A DNA stretch of 64,000 nt from NCBI RefSeq assembly GCF_003144115.1, contig NW_020312018.1:1-64000 (forward strand), written 5' to 3'. A program made the translations under genes and the position numbers. Source of the DNA: Tilletiopsis washingtonensis (taxonomy: Eukaryota > Basidiomycota > Exobasidiomycetes > Entylomatales). Below the pieces are notes generated by a model that saw only the letters and a list, made by a program, of their open reading frames with translations, did not search any database and was not told the origin of the DNA. This document shows positions 1-17,749 of the stretch, piece after piece (the first letter of the stretch is position 1; each line of letters opens with the position of its first letter).

Positions 1-95
1 ACCCTAACCCTAACCCTAACCCTAACCCTAACCCTAACCCTAACCCTAACCCTAACCCTAACCCTAACCCTAACCCTAACCCTAACCCTAACCCT
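1..95. repeat. Telomere, (CCCTAA)n
   Basis: Uninterrupted CCCTAA repeats, about 16 units, run from base 1 and stop at ACCCT/GAGTT. The strand order (C-rich strand 5'->3' going inward) is that of a left chromosome end. TTAGGG is the usual telomere unit of most basidiomycetes and many other fungi. No degenerate repeats follow. Confidence 0.98.
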
Positions 96-782
96 GAGTT
101 CTTTGTCTCCCTGGCAATTGGTGCCGCAGCGGCAGCCCCGCTGTGTTGGCGTATGGCTGGATACTGGCAGAATATTCTAGCTCTAGACAGCCAGCACAGC
201 TGATATACGACAACGCGCTCCGTCCCTCAGGGGTCCATCCGCCCTCATTGACGCGCGGCGGCGCAACAAAATGAGCAGAGAGCTTGCCGCCGCTGCGTGC
301 CCCCACGGGCGCCCCTCGCAGAGCGCTCATGTCTATTTCGAGCCGCTCGACGCCGTGCCTGGGCCCCGCTGCCGCAGCGAGCTCATCTGCGCGAGACAGC
401 CGGCCGGCGGCGGCGTGCCTTCTCGCACCCATCAATCAAGCCCCTCGCGGCCCAGTGACACAGACGCACAACGCTCGGCGCCCGCCCTCACCGGCAGGAG
501 AGCAGCAGTGCTGGCGATGTGGCTGTGAGCGCGATCGACGGCTAGGACACGCCACGACACGAGTGCTGTGGTACCGAGAAGGGCGCTGCAGGTGGCCGGC
601 CGTCGCACCTTCTCCGGCGAGCAGACTGGAAGCAAGCACTCTCGCCGCCGCCTCGTTCGGGCATGGCGCCAGTCAAGCTCGCGGCAGCGCCTCTCACCTC
701 ACGACTCTTCTCGCAGATCCCTCTCGCGCCCCTCCTTCTCACCACCACACCTCCGTCTGCTCTCTTCCTCTGTCTGCACCCG
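96..782. other. Short subtelomeric gap
   Basis: About 690 bp between the last telomere repeat and the first start codon. I see no satellite, helicase gene or transposon. The last 80 bp (about 700-782) are pyrimidine-rich, as in the 5' leaders of other genes here, so this part is probably the KRE6 leader. An in-frame upstream ATG exists at 663 but would translate this tract. Confidence 0.6.
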
Positions 783-3712
783 ATGGCGTCGTCGAGCTAC
801 AGCGCCGTGTCGCAGCCCGACGATCTGTCAGCGCCGCCGTCACGCGCCAGCAGCGCCGCACACCGCCCGCGCCACCACATCGTTGTCACGCCGCCGCCGG
901 GCATCGCCCTCGGCCCGCCGTCGGCGAGCAGCTCCGAAGACTCGACCGGCCTGGGCACCGGCATGCCGCTCATGGACGGCGCCAGCGGCTCGAGCGCCAG
1001 CGAGCACACCACCCACGTGCTGCGTGCGCCCGCGCAGCCGCCGGCACCGCGCCGCTGGGCCAGCGGACGGCCGCCTTCTTCGCCATACGGCCCCACTCTC
1101 GCCGTCGCCAAGGGCTCGGCGCTGCCCGAGGTCCCTGCGGCCATCGACGCCTCGTCGCTGTGCTCCACGCTACCCGGCGGGAGCTACGCGTCGGCGTCTA
1201 TCAAGGGCAAGACGATGGGCACCACGGGATGGGAGGAACATAATCTAGGTCGCTGGAATGTGGACGCGGTCGAAGACGATGATTACCTGCACGACCCGGA
1301 GAAGGACATGCCGGGGTGAGTGCAAGTAGCTCCGCAGCTGCGACGTGCTACTGACCTGCACAGACGCTCGACGGGCGCGCTCGGCCTACGTGCGCTGCTC
1401 AACGGCGGCACGATGCTTATCCTCGTCGGCGCCGTGCTCGCGCTGTTCATGGGCTATCCGCTCGTGTTCCACTACTTCCTCTCGCCGCAGGAGGGCCACC
1501 GCGGCGGCTTCGGCCTCGGCGGCACCAACTCGACGGGCCAGGTGCCGACGTTTGAGTCGATGGTGAGTGGCACGGCAGCGGATCTGCGTGCAAGGCTGAC
1601 TCCGCATCAGGGCATGCGCTCCGACCTCATCGACCCCGACACGGACCCCGCGCTGTACAAAATTAAGGGCACAACGGGCCAGGACCTCGTGCTCGTCTTC
1701 TCCGACGAGTTCAACCTCGACGGCCGCTCCTTCTATCCCGGCGACGACCCGTTCTGGACCGCCGTCGACCTCTGGGCGCACGGCACGGGAGAGTGCGTCG
1801 CATCCACCCACGCTTCTCACATGCGCTGACACTCCTTCAGCTACGAGTGGTACGACCCGGCCGCCGTCACGACGAGCGATGGTGCCCTGCACATCACGGC
1901 GTCCGAGTAAGTCCGCCGCGCATCGCCGTGACTCTCGCTTACCCTCTGCGCCAGAGACGCGATTCACAACCTCAACTTCCGCAGCGGCCAGCTGACGACT
2001 TGGAACCAGGTGCGCCCACACGCGACGCACAGCCCGCACTCCGCTGACACTGCCGCAGTTCTGCTTCACCGGCGGCTTCTTCGAGGTCAGCGTGCGCCTG
2101 CCGGGCAGCCCGCAAGTAAGCGGTTGGTGGCCCGCCGCGGTGAGTCGAGAGGTCTTTCCTTCGCAAGCTTCCTGCTCATGTATTGATAGTGGACAATGGG
2201 CAACCTCGGCCGCGCCAACTATGGCGCGACGACAGAGGGTAAGCTTCGCAGCCCTCGCGCGTCGAGCCAGACTGACACGTACCAGGCATGTGGCCCTACA
2301 GCTATGACACGTGCGACACCGGTACGCTCATCAATCAGACGAACCCAGACGGACTCGGCCCGATCTCAGCGCTGCAGAGCGGCGGAGAGACTGTGGTGCG
2401 TAAACGCATGCAGTCATTCGCTGTCGCTCCGCTAAGCCGTCGCCGCAGTTCAATGACAAGTACGACACGACGAGTGTCAGCTGGCTCCCAGGACAGCGTC
2501 TCTCGGCCTGTACGTGCTCCGGCGACGATCACCCAGGGCCTACTAGATCGGACGGCTCGTACGTTGGCCGCTCAGCGCCCGAGATCGATGTGAGACGCGC
2601 GCGGCACACCTTCGCAACTTTGCTCATCCGTCGGCTTCAGGTCTTCGAAGCGCAAGTCTCAAACGAGCGCGGAGACGTCAGCTTGAGTGGACAGTTCGCG
2701 CCTTTCAACGCCGGCTACTGGCTCAACAACGCCAGCGGCACCGAGTGGCAAGGATATGACCCCACATTCCGCATCAACTCATACCGAGGGTGAGCCGCTT
2801 TTCGCTCCCCGACTGCGCTCCCTGCTTACATCCTCTAATCAGCAACGTGCTCCAACAAGTGAGGCCCAATGGCTCGAAGCCCTCTCGCCTCATCTGACGC
2901 TAGTCTTTCCAGAGTGCATCGGGCGTGGCCGATACTAATCAAGATGTGAGTCCTGGAAGCCGAGTGCTCTCGCATTGGGCTCATCACAAAGCGCGCGTAG
3001 GCGTACGAGCTCTCGGGAGGAACCTTCAGCACAGTGAGTGCACCAGCTGCGACGCACATTTCGCTGAAGTCGCTGAACCCCGCCCCCCCCCCCCTCAATC
3101 AGTACGGCTTCGAGTACGTGCCCGGCCTCGAGTCCGACGGCGCCTACATCACCTGGTATCTCGACGGCAAGCTGGCTTGGCGGATGAACGCTGCCGCCGT
3201 CGGCGCAGACGCACGCGCTCAGATCAGCGCGCGCACCATTCCCGAGGAGCCGATGTATCTTATTCTCAACCTGGCGCTCTCGAGCGGCTTCGGCTACGTC
3301 GACTTTGACAAGCTCACGTTCCCAGCGACGATGAGCGTCGGTAAGTCGCTGAGGTGTCCGCCTGAACTTCTAACCTCCACTGACGCTGTAGCACACGCCC
3401 TCCTCTTGCAGACTACGTGCGCATCTATCAGCCGCCGGACAAGATCAACGTCGGCTGCGACCCGCCGAACTTCCGTGAGTCTGGCGTGCGCCGGCCTTCG
3501 CCGCATGCTCACCCGAGACTGCAGCAACGGCCGACTACATCCAGAAACACCTCGAGGCCTACACGAACTCAAACCTCACGACATGGGGCAACACTCGCGA
3601 CGTCGGCGGCTTCGAGCAAGACTGGCCGCGCAACCGCCTGTACTCCGGCGGGTGCGACGTCGAGCCGCGCAAGTATCCTGGCCGCGAGCGCGCGTCGGCC
3701 ACGGCCGCCTAG
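783..3712 (+). CDS. KRE6: KRE6/SKN1-type beta-1,6-glucan synthesis protein
   Basis: Type II membrane protein of the KRE6/SKN1 family (GH16-like fold), needed for cell-wall beta-1,6-glucan assembly in the secretory pathway. The model has 16 exons: 783-1315, 1364-1562, 1611-1792, 1841-1906, 1955-2009, 2059-2139, 2190-2238, 2286-2395, 2449-2589, 2641-2789, 2843-2858, 2913-2945, 3001-3033, 3103-3340, 3412-3474 and 3525-3712, giving 711 aa. A Ser/Pro-rich cytosolic tail (about 1-190) precedes one membrane anchor (about 193-215). The luminal domain shows the family motifs LVFSDEFNLDGRSFYPGDDP, LPGSP..SGWWPAAWTMGNL and GRSAPEIDVFEA; the ExDxxE site is E470, D472, E475. Exon 11 is only 16 nt. Start chosen at the ATG after the pyrimidine-rich leader. 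Identity is firm from motif order. Confidence 0.93.
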
Positions 3713-4393
3713 CGCGGTCCGATGACGAGGAAAGTCGTAAGCGCTTTCATCATGTATCTCTCGCTCTCTGGGCTGCCTCTGCTCCTTCTATCTTCCCTTG
3801 CTCTGTCTATCTGTCGTTCGAGTCGCCCAGGTGCGATTCCTACGCGCCTAGTTCACGAAATGCTATCGCTCGTGCTGCGATCCCCTCTCTGCCCGTGGTT
3901 TTGTTCTCGACAGACTCCTGGCGTCTATTTCAGCATAGGAACCAACCCTCAGTCTGTGCGCGCTCAGGGCCTGTGCGTATGCCGAGTGCAAACGAACCGC
4001 GCGGCGAGCGGCAGCAGCGCGGCGCATCGGGCTGATGCGCGCACGGCGCGCGGCGGCACGGCACGGCACGGCTCAGGCACGCCTGACAGCCTCTGTCTAC
4101 CTCTCGTCCGCAGCATCGAGCTTGAGCCGCATGCAAGCCGAGTTCGGAGGTACCAAATGAGTAGCTTAGGATTTGTTTCATCTTCCATGGGACTGCATTG
4201 CTCGCAGGTTCAGTTGATGAGCGAATCTCGGCGCAAGAGCAGTCTGCAGCCGCACGGCAGGACGACGCGTGTGCTGAGCTACCACGCTTCATCCGGCGCG
4301 TCCGTGCGGCGCACGCCTCGTGCTTCCCGACGCCCACCTCCTCCTCCGCGCCGCAGCTTCACCCACTCCGTCCAGCACCGGAGCCTCGCCGCC
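3713..4393. other. Intergenic, KRE6 3' side and COG1 leader
   Basis: About 680 bp without a supported gene. The first half is T/C-rich and probably 3' UTR of KRE6. The part just before 4394 is C-rich with CACC runs, as before other start codons here. No RNA gene recognised. Confidence 0.5.
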
Positions 4394-7246
4394 ATGTCCG
4401 TGCGCGCGGGCCGCTCCAGCATCGCCAGCCTCGCGGCGGCGAGCGAGCACAGCGCCGCGTCCACGTCGTCGCCGCCGCGCCGCCGCCACGCGCGCACCGC
4501 GGCGCTCAACTCGTCGCTCAACGGCTCGCTGGCGTCGCTTAGCTCGCTCACCGCGCCGCCGTCGGGCGCAGCAGCGCCGGCACTCGACCCGATGGCCGTG
4601 GGCGACGCCGACGTGGTGCTGGAGCGCATGGGCGTGCGCGAGGCGACGGCATGGGCCGAGCGCGTCGGGTGCGTGACGCCGTGGGCACGCAACGGACGCA
4701 TGGCTGACCCGCCGCTGCAGCACGGCACACGCGGCTCTGCAGCAGGACCTGCGCAGCCTCGTCTCGGAGCGCTACCGCGACATGCTCACCACCGCCGACA
4801 CGATCATCTCGATGGGCGCCAGCTCCACCTCGCTCGTCACGCACCTCTCTGCCGTGCACGCGGGCGCCGACTCTGCAGCGCCCGCATCGCGCGGCACAGC
4901 GTCGAGCCGGCGTGATGATGGCGAACGCGCCGAGGAGCGGCAGGCGGCGCAGCTGGTGCAGATGGCGGCGAGCCTGCGTCTTGTGCAGGAGGCGCCCGGC
5001 GTGCTGTGGGAGGCCATCGCGCCGGCCGGCGATGAGGCGACGTCCGCGGCGCCGCGCGGCGAGGCGCAGCAGCCGGGCGCCGTTGAGCCGGCTGCACTCC
5101 TGCGCGCAAGCTGGATTGCGCGGCTGGCCGACGCTGCCTGGCAGGCATGTCAGCAGATGGACGCCGACGTGCAGGTGCGTGTGGCAGGCCTGGCCATGCC
5201 CTCTCAGCGCTGACGCCCCTGTCGCAGCGCCTCTTCCCGTACGTGGCCGCGCAGCACGAGGCGCTGGCCCCGCTGCGGCTGCGCATCTCGGCGCTCGTCT
5301 CGGCAGCGCTCGAGCGCGTCGGCAGCTACTCCGAGACGATGACGCTGCTGCTGTGCAGCAGTCTGCTCTCATCAGGCGACAGCGCGAAGCTGCTCGGGCT
5401 GCTCCTGCAGTGCCGTCAGGACGGCATCGACAAGGCCCTCACCGCGCAGAACACGACGGTCACGCTCTCCGCCGCGCTGCGAGCCTACAGCTCGACTCTC
5501 GTCCAGGCGCGTCGGGCCTTTACGTCGAGCGCGCCGGGCACGCCGTCCCATATCGCAGAACTCCTCAGCGTCCTTGCGCTGCCAGACCCTGCCGCCGATG
5601 GCAGCATGGCTGCAGTCAGTCCGCCCGCTTCGCGATCGCCACGGGACAGCCGCCGCAAGTCGAGCTATGGCTTCGCCGTGCAGTCGCAGGCAGCGATACG
5701 ACCATCATTCCCGCCTTCGGCCATGACCGCCCTGCAGACGATGCCCAGTGCAAGCCTGATCGCGCATCTGCCCGCCAGCGTGCGCGGACACGTTGTCGCA
5801 GAGTCGGCCAGCGAGTCGTCCAGCGCAGAGACGCAGATCGCGGCGTGGGCAGAGGCCACGCGGGCGACGTTCCTCGCACGGATAGACACGCTTGTGCAAC
5901 GGCTCGGCACTGTGCAGGCCCTGGGTCACGCTCAGGCAGCGGTGCAGTCGGCGGACAAGACTGCACGGCATGAAGTCCGTGCGCTTGCCGGCGAGCGAAA
6001 ACGCGTGACGCGAAGCGAGTACGTGGCGTTCGCAGATGTGCTTCTTGAGCGCCTGGCGCAGCAGAGCCTGCGCGTCGTCGAGATGCAGGTCGGCCGCGTC
6101 GTGGCTGCCGTCGAGCTTGGCGCGCGCACTGCGACCACGCAGCCAGCGGTCGAGATAAGTGAGTGCACCAAGCGCCGGCGTGGTCCTTGCACGCCAGCTG
6201 ACAGAGGCCTCGCAGCGCCGCTCGCCTTCCTGTTCGATTTGCCAGCAGAGTCGTCACAACCGCATGCCTCATCTTCATCTGCACCATCGCTGTCAATGCG
6301 CCTGGCACAGCGGACCGCCTCGCTGGACGCCTCCTTGGCCGCCGTTGAGGCTGCTGCCATCGCTGCCGGCGCAGACGTGACCTCGTATGCCCGGCGCGCG
6401 CATCGACAACGGCGGGGCGGAGGTGCAGAAGAGGCTACGATGCCATCGGCACACGAAGTGCTCCGCAGCGAGATCGTGGCCCGCATGAGTGCGAAGCTGC
6501 TCGCCGCTCTAGAGGCCCTCTTGGCCGAGACGCTCGCCGGGATCGAGCCACAAGAAGAACGAGCACGATCTCTCGGCCGTCTGGCCGCTGGCCTGGCTGC
6601 CTCGCGCACATTCCGGGAGGCGCTTTGGCCGCCATCTGCAGGCACCGACGCGTTCGCGAGCGTCCAGTCGGCGTTGCTCGACATCTACCGACGCAGCATG
6701 GCGCCGTGGATAGCACAAGCTGCAGGCGCTGCAATGACCGCGAGAAGCATGGCCTCAGATGCGCAGCCTCGATCAGACGATCCGTCTCGCGCTTCCGAGC
6801 CGCTTCTCCGAGCCCTGTCATCGCTGGCAAGACGCGTGCACGCTGGCGGGCTCGGCTGGGGCAACGCGGAGCTGACAAAAGACGCGCTCAGCGCCTTTGT
6901 GCGCGAGTGGCTGGCAGCAGGCGACGTGCAAGCATCCGACGCCCAGCTGTTGCGCACGCTCCTTGCAGCCAGCGGCCTGGACACGGCGCCTGTCGAGAAG
7001 CTGGCAGCGTCGTCGGGCCGCGACGAGCTTAGCGAGCGCTCTCGGCGAGGGCAGCTGGCAGGTCTGCGCCTCGAGCTTGCGCCTTTTCTGCCGCCCGACT
7101 TTGCGCGCGAGCTGGCCTCGGCGCCAGAGGCCGACGTAGCGCGAGCATCGCCATCACCCGACGGACCTTCTCTGCTGCGCCTGGCGCAGCCAGCCCGGGA
7201 CCTGCCGGCTCCGCAGCTCGTGTCTGCCGAGGCGGTGATGCAATAG
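4394..7246 (+). CDS. COG1: Conserved oligomeric Golgi complex subunit 1
   Basis: Subunit of the COG tethering complex, which docks retrograde vesicles at the Golgi. Exons 4394-4668, 4721-5174, 5228-6158 and 6216-7246 give 896 aa. After a Ser-rich N-terminus (about 1-70) comes the Vps51/COG1 signature: a helix ending in TAWAERV, then LQQDLRSLVSERYRDMLTTA and TIISMGASS. The rest is alpha-helical, Ala/Leu-rich and poorly conserved, as in all COG1 proteins. The last intron (6159-6215) is 57 nt, so reading through it also stays open; its GTGAGT donor, CTGAC branch and CAG acceptor argue that it is spliced. The gene ends 10 bp from the convergent GCN2 stop. Family call rests on the N-terminal signature. 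Confidence 0.8.
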
Positions 7247-7256
7247 ATTACAGTGC

Positions 7257-13064
<5,808 letters not shown>

Positions 13065-13348
13065 GCTGCAGCGGAGAGTGCAGGCGGTGTTGGTGTGTGG
13101 AGGTGGTGGTGGTCGAGACGCAGCGGCCGCCGTGACAGCGAGACGGAGCGAGCGGGTGCAGCAGCGAGCAGCGAGTCCGCCTCCCGCCTCCCGCCTCCCG
13201 CCTCCCGCGGCGCCGTGGCCGTACGTCCGGAGGCGCGGACATAAGCCTGGCGGGGCCGTGCGCGGAGCGAAGCCTTGCCCCGCTTCGCCTTGCCGTGCTT
13301 GCGACATAACCACCACCACCCAACACCATCACTCGCCTACCCTCCGCC
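13065..13348. promoter_or_regulatory. Shared divergent promoter, GCN2 / SDR
   Basis: 284 bp separate two head-to-head start codons, so both promoters must lie here. It holds a small direct repeat of CTCCCGC units near 13180-13208 and C/A-rich leader sequence on both flanks. No operator recognised. Confidence 0.5.
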
Positions 13349-14344
13349 ATGTCTGCTGCTGCCGCCAAGCGCACCGTGCTCATCCTCGGCGCCGGCCCGG
13401 GCACGGGCGCGTCGCTGGCGCACGCCTTTGCGCGCGCCGGCCACCCCGTCGCGCTCGCGTCGCGCACGCTGCCCTCGGCGCTCGCCGACGAGATCAACGC
13501 CGCCGTGCCGCAGCAGCCCGGCGCCACGCCGCTGGCGCGCGCGTGGAGCGTCGATGCCTCGCGCAGCGCAGACGTGGCGCGCTTCGTCGCCGACGCGCAG
13601 GCGGCGTGGCCCGAGGCGCGCCCGTGGGCCGGCGTCTGGAACCCGACGGGCGGCTTCGGCATGCGCAAGTACCTCGACTGGAGCGAGGAGCACGTGCGCG
13701 AGGCGTTCGAGGTGCAGGTGTGAGTGCAAGAATGCCATCAGCCAGCCTCGCCGCTGACGGCAATCGCGCAGCATCGGCGCCCACACCTTCAGCCAGGCGC
13801 TCCTGCGCATCTTCCTCGCCGCCGAGGCGCCGGCCGACGCGCGCGAGTCGCGCGGCGTGCTGCTCTACAGCGGTGCCACCTCGGCGCTGCGCGGCAGCGA
13901 GATGTTCGCCGGCTTCGCCGCCGCCAAGGCCGGGCTGCGCATGCTCTCGCAGGCCATCGCGCGCGAGCACGGGCGCGACGGCGTGCACTGTGAGCACTAG
14001 GAGTGGCTGCTCGCACCACGTCTGCTCATCTCCCGTCTGCAGCGGCGCACATCATCATCGACGGCATGATCGACACGGAGCGTGTGAGCAGCATGGCCGG
14101 CCCCGCCAAGAGCGCAGACCAGGTGAGCACTGCCGCAGGGCCTCAGCATGCTGCCCCCGCTGATGGCAGTGCTGTGCAGCGCATGAAGCCGGACAACCTC
14201 GCTGCCGAGTACCTGCATCTCGCCTACCAGCCGCGCGACGTCTATACCCAGGAGCTCGACCTGCGGTGCGTCAGCCCTGGCGCAGCTCCGTGTGACCTCT
14301 GCTGACGCGCGTCGCTCCGCAGTCCCGCGCCGGAGAAGTTCTGA
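13349..14344 (+). CDS. Short-chain dehydrogenase/reductase, Phe in place of catalytic Tyr
   Basis: NAD(P)-dependent SDR-fold protein; substrate unknown. Exons 13349-13719, 13772-13989, 14043-14122, 14180-14265 and 14323-14344 give 258 aa. The Rossmann glycine motif is GAGPGTG (about 14-20). The usual YxxxK active site reads FAAAK within SGATSALRG....FAGFAAAKAG, so the catalytic Tyr is Phe while the Ser and Lys remain. This Phe form occurs in a known SDR subgroup, so the enzyme may have altered chemistry or act mainly as a binder; that is inference. The last coding exon is 22 nt. A (GT)n tract lies about 80 bp past the stop. Confidence 0.85.
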
Positions 14345-14535
14345 GCATCGCAAGGATCTGCTGGCCTTGGCCTGTCGCGGACGTGCAGCTGTGGTATCAT
14401 CAATTTTTGTACTGTACATGTAGAGTGTGTGTGTGTGTGGACACGCGAATGTGGAGCCTTGCCCGCGGGATGTGCGAGTGCTTTCGGCGCGAGAGCCTTG
14501 CTGGCTCGAGGCTGAAGTGATGGAAGAGCACAGGG

Positions 14536-17500
14536 CTACGCCGGCGCCGCAGTCATGGGCGGCGTGGCGGCAGAGTTGGTTTTGGCAGCGGCGCCGGCGG
14601 GCGCAGCACTCGGCGTGCCGGCGGGTGTGCCGGGCCCAGCTGCACCCTCTGCCGCCTCGGCGAGCTTGGCGGAGATGGGGTCGTGTGCACGCGCATCGTC
14701 GGCGCCGGAGCCGTTCTGGGCGGGTGCAGCGCCAGCGGGCGCGGCGGATGGGCTGCTGGCAGCCAGTGGAGCCGGAGTCTTGGCGGGCGGTGGGATTGAG
14801 GCGCTGGCATCGAGTGCAGCGGCGACCTCGTCACTTGCTGCACCTTGCGCGGCGCCCTTGTCGCTTGCTGGCGCGGCGCCCTTGTCGCTCGCCGGCGCGG
14901 CAGCCTGGTCGCTGGTCGCCGCAGCCTGGTCGCTCTTCTCAGGCTCAGGCACGGCCGGGCGAGCGCGCGGCTCGTCGGCTGCTTCCTCGTCGGCACCGTC
15001 GTCTACGTCGGTGGAAGACTCGGGGTCAGAGCCGCTGTACTCATAGTCGGAGTCGAGGTAGGGATTGTCGGGCTCGCAATCCCCCCGTGCGGCTGCGCGC
15101 TTGGCGCGGCGCGCCATCTGCTGCTCGTCTGCGCGCTCCTTATCGTCGGCATCGCCCTCGCCAACGAGACCGGCGCCGCCGATGCGGAAGCCGCCGAAGA
15201 AGCCGCCGGCAACCTGCTTGCTCAGCACGAGCAGCAGATCGCTCGTCTCCTTGAGCTCAATGGGCTCGCCGGGCCGCTGGTACGTTCTGTCCTGCCATGT
15301 CGGCGGGCTCCAGCCGAACGGGTACCAGCCCAGCCCGACGCGCTCGTTGTACTCGCCCTCGCCGAGGTACGAGTAGTTGTCCGTGTCGTGCCGGCGGATC
15401 TCGTCGATCTCGCGGACCGTCTTGCGCTTGGCACCGCGGCCCTCGACGCGATCAGGCAGATAGTGCGGCGTCTCGACGTCCGCGTAGAGCGGCTGCCACC
15501 AGGCCGAGTACGCGTCCCACTCGCGCAGCGGCAGCATGCTCTTTCTCGGCTCCTTGGCGCGCGGAATGCCCAGCCGCAGCGACAGGCCCGACGGGTCCGC
15601 CGGCCACACGATGCCCTTTGGTCTGCGCGTCTCGTCGTCGCCCTTGCGCACGGGATAGCCCAGCGGGTTCGCACGGCGATCATCCTTCATGCGCGGCTCG
15701 AAAAAGTCCGTCAGCACGAACGGGTACCAGCGGCCCGGCGGCACGTCTTTGATGTGCAGTCGGACCTGAGCGGGCGGCGCAAGGCAGGGAGCAGACCCAG
15801 TCAGCCAGGGTGCAGCGCCAGCACCTCGCATCAGCATCTCACATTGAGCGTCTTGAGCGCCGTCGCGCAGAGCGCCTTGCCATCGCCGGTGCCGCGGATG
15901 ATCTTTGGCAGCGCCGGCGCCTCTCCTTCAATGAACTCCTGCCAGTCAGACGGCGACAGCGTGCAGGCCGCCGGGCCCTCGGGCCACCATTCGTCGTCGA
16001 GGAACTCCTGCTTGGGGGCGAGCTCGAAGCGGTTGTCGTTCTCCTGCACCCACAGGCGCTTGAGAGGCGCATAGAAGAACGACCTGTCGCCGCCCACGCC
16101 GTAATGCACGCGCAGCTGCTCGAATGACACTTGGCCGCGCGGCCGCGACATGAGGGAGTGGGGCTCGCCTTCTGGCGCGCGGCGATGAGAGATCGGCATG
16201 CCTGCCGTCTGCGTCACGACGGGCGGCGCCGGCGGCAGCAGCGGCGTGGCATCCTTGTCCTTTCTGCGGCGGCCCTTGCCCAGGCCCTTGTTCCACGGCA
16301 CACGCGGCGGCTTTGCCGAGGCTGCGCCGGCAGCCGTGGCCGCTGGCGGCGCCGCCGGCAGAGCTGCGGGCGCCGGACCTGTCGCGCCAGGCGCAGGCAG
16401 CGCAGCGGCAGGCGAGGTGGCGACATCTGCAGGCTCCGGCGCAGCGACAGGCTCCGGCGGCACTGGCACGGCGCCGGCCTGCGACAGTGCTGGCACGGCG
16501 GCCGGCTGCGGCGGCGAGGGGCCGAGCCCGGGCGAGTAGCGGAGGAGCAGAGGCAGCGGCGCTTTGGACGGCACATGCGGAGGGAGCGGACGCGGAAAGA
16601 AGGCCGCAGGCGCATCGTCGTCGAGGTCGGGCGGCGGCGACTCGGACTATGGCGCAGAGAGGGTCAGCGGCTGTGTAGGACACACGGGTGGAGCACCATC
16701 TGCGCGTGCTCTGCCCGGCGAAGCTACACCTTGCGGCGCCAAGCAAACACACTTCGTGCCGCAGAGAGAGCCTCTGCTACCAGTGCGCACGTGTGGCCGC
16801 GCCCTCGCGCCACCCCTCTCTCCGCCATCACACGGCACACTCACGTGCGCCTGGGGCAGCAGGCCGTCGCCGTCTGCCGCGCCCGACTCGTTGCGCGCCC
16901 GTTTGCGCGGCCGCGCGCGCTCGCCCGAGCCGCCCGGCACCGGCGAGGGCGCTGCTGCACTGCTGCTGCTGGCGGCGCCGCCAGTGGACGTCGTCTGCGG
17001 CGGCTGTCAGCACCCAGATGCACGCGGCACGCAGCGCGCCACTCACGTAGAGCGCCAGCGGGTCGAAGCGGCTGTTCTCGACGTCGGCGTCGCCGCTCTC
17101 GTCGCCGTGCCCGTCCGACTCGTACAGCTCGTCCTCCTCCTCCTCTTCGTCGTCGTCGTACGGCGGCGCGCCCGGCACCGGCGGCAGTGCGCGGCTGCCG
17201 ACGAGCTTGAGCTTGCGCGCCGGCGCCGTGCTGCCGCTGGCGCCGTCGCCGCCGCCGCCGGGCGCGCCGCCGGCCTTGGGCTTGCGCTTGCGCTTCTCGT
17301 GCTCGGGCTTGCGGCTCTTGCCGTCGACGAGCATGAGCTCGCGGCGGTGCTCGGGCTTGAGGCCCATCATGGCCTCGGCGCCGGCGAGCACCTCGGCGGG
17401 CGTGAGGGTGCGTGCGCCGTCGTGCGTGGTGAAGGCGGCGGCGCGCACGCACTTCTTCTTGGGCTCGCCGGGCTTGCGGCGCGTGAAGAGCGTCGTGCAG

Positions 17501-17676
17501 CGCAGCGGCAGCGGCGAGTCGGGGTGCGTGGCGAGGGCAAAGTTGGCGCAGAGGTGGCACGCGCCGGCGTACACCTCGTCGGTGTCGTGGGCGCAGCTCA
17601 TGCGCATGCGCACGCTGAGGTGGTTGGAGCGCAGCAGCGTGCATGCGTCGCAGCCGCGCGCCGACGTCTTGACCAT
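14536..17676 (-). CDS. Unrecognised 937-aa protein, Cys-rich N-terminus
   Basis: I do not recognise this protein. Exons (minus) 17676-17047, 16994-16845, 16646-15843 and 15765-14536 give 937 aa. The first about 80 residues carry paired Cys/His (GCDAC, MSCAH, CHLCANF, LRC), suggesting a zinc-binding fold. Next come a basic stretch, an acidic run (DDDEEEEEDE), then Pro/Ala-rich low complexity. The conserved-looking core is in exons 3 and 4: repeated W-containing motifs (RLWVQEN, DDEWWPEG, GRWYPFVLTDFFEP, GWYPFGWSPP). The tail is Ala/Pro/Ser-rich with DKGAA repeats. Layout suggests a nuclear or chromatin-associated protein, but no family is assigned. Intron 2 is unusually long (198 nt). Confidence 0.75.
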
Positions 17677-17684
17677 CGCGGCCG

Positions 17685-17749
17685 GGGTGTGTGGGTGTGT
17701 GTGTGTGTGTGCGTGTGTGGTGTGGAGTGTGGTGTGGTGTGGTGGGGGT
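17685..17749. repeat. GT-rich microsatellite upstream of the start codon
   Basis: Imperfect (GT)n/GGTGT tract of about 65 bp starting 9 bp upstream of the minus-strand start at 17676. On the coding strand it is a CA/CACC-rich leader, so it is probably transcribed 5' UTR. Confidence 0.85.

Noticed and set aside
1-95. CRISPR-like or satellite array
   Set aside because: Six-base units at the sequence end are telomere repeats.
284-1243. A 319-codon frame starting near 284 as a subtelomeric gene
   Set aside because: It overlaps KRE6 exon 1 in another frame and is low-complexity Arg/Ala/Pro.
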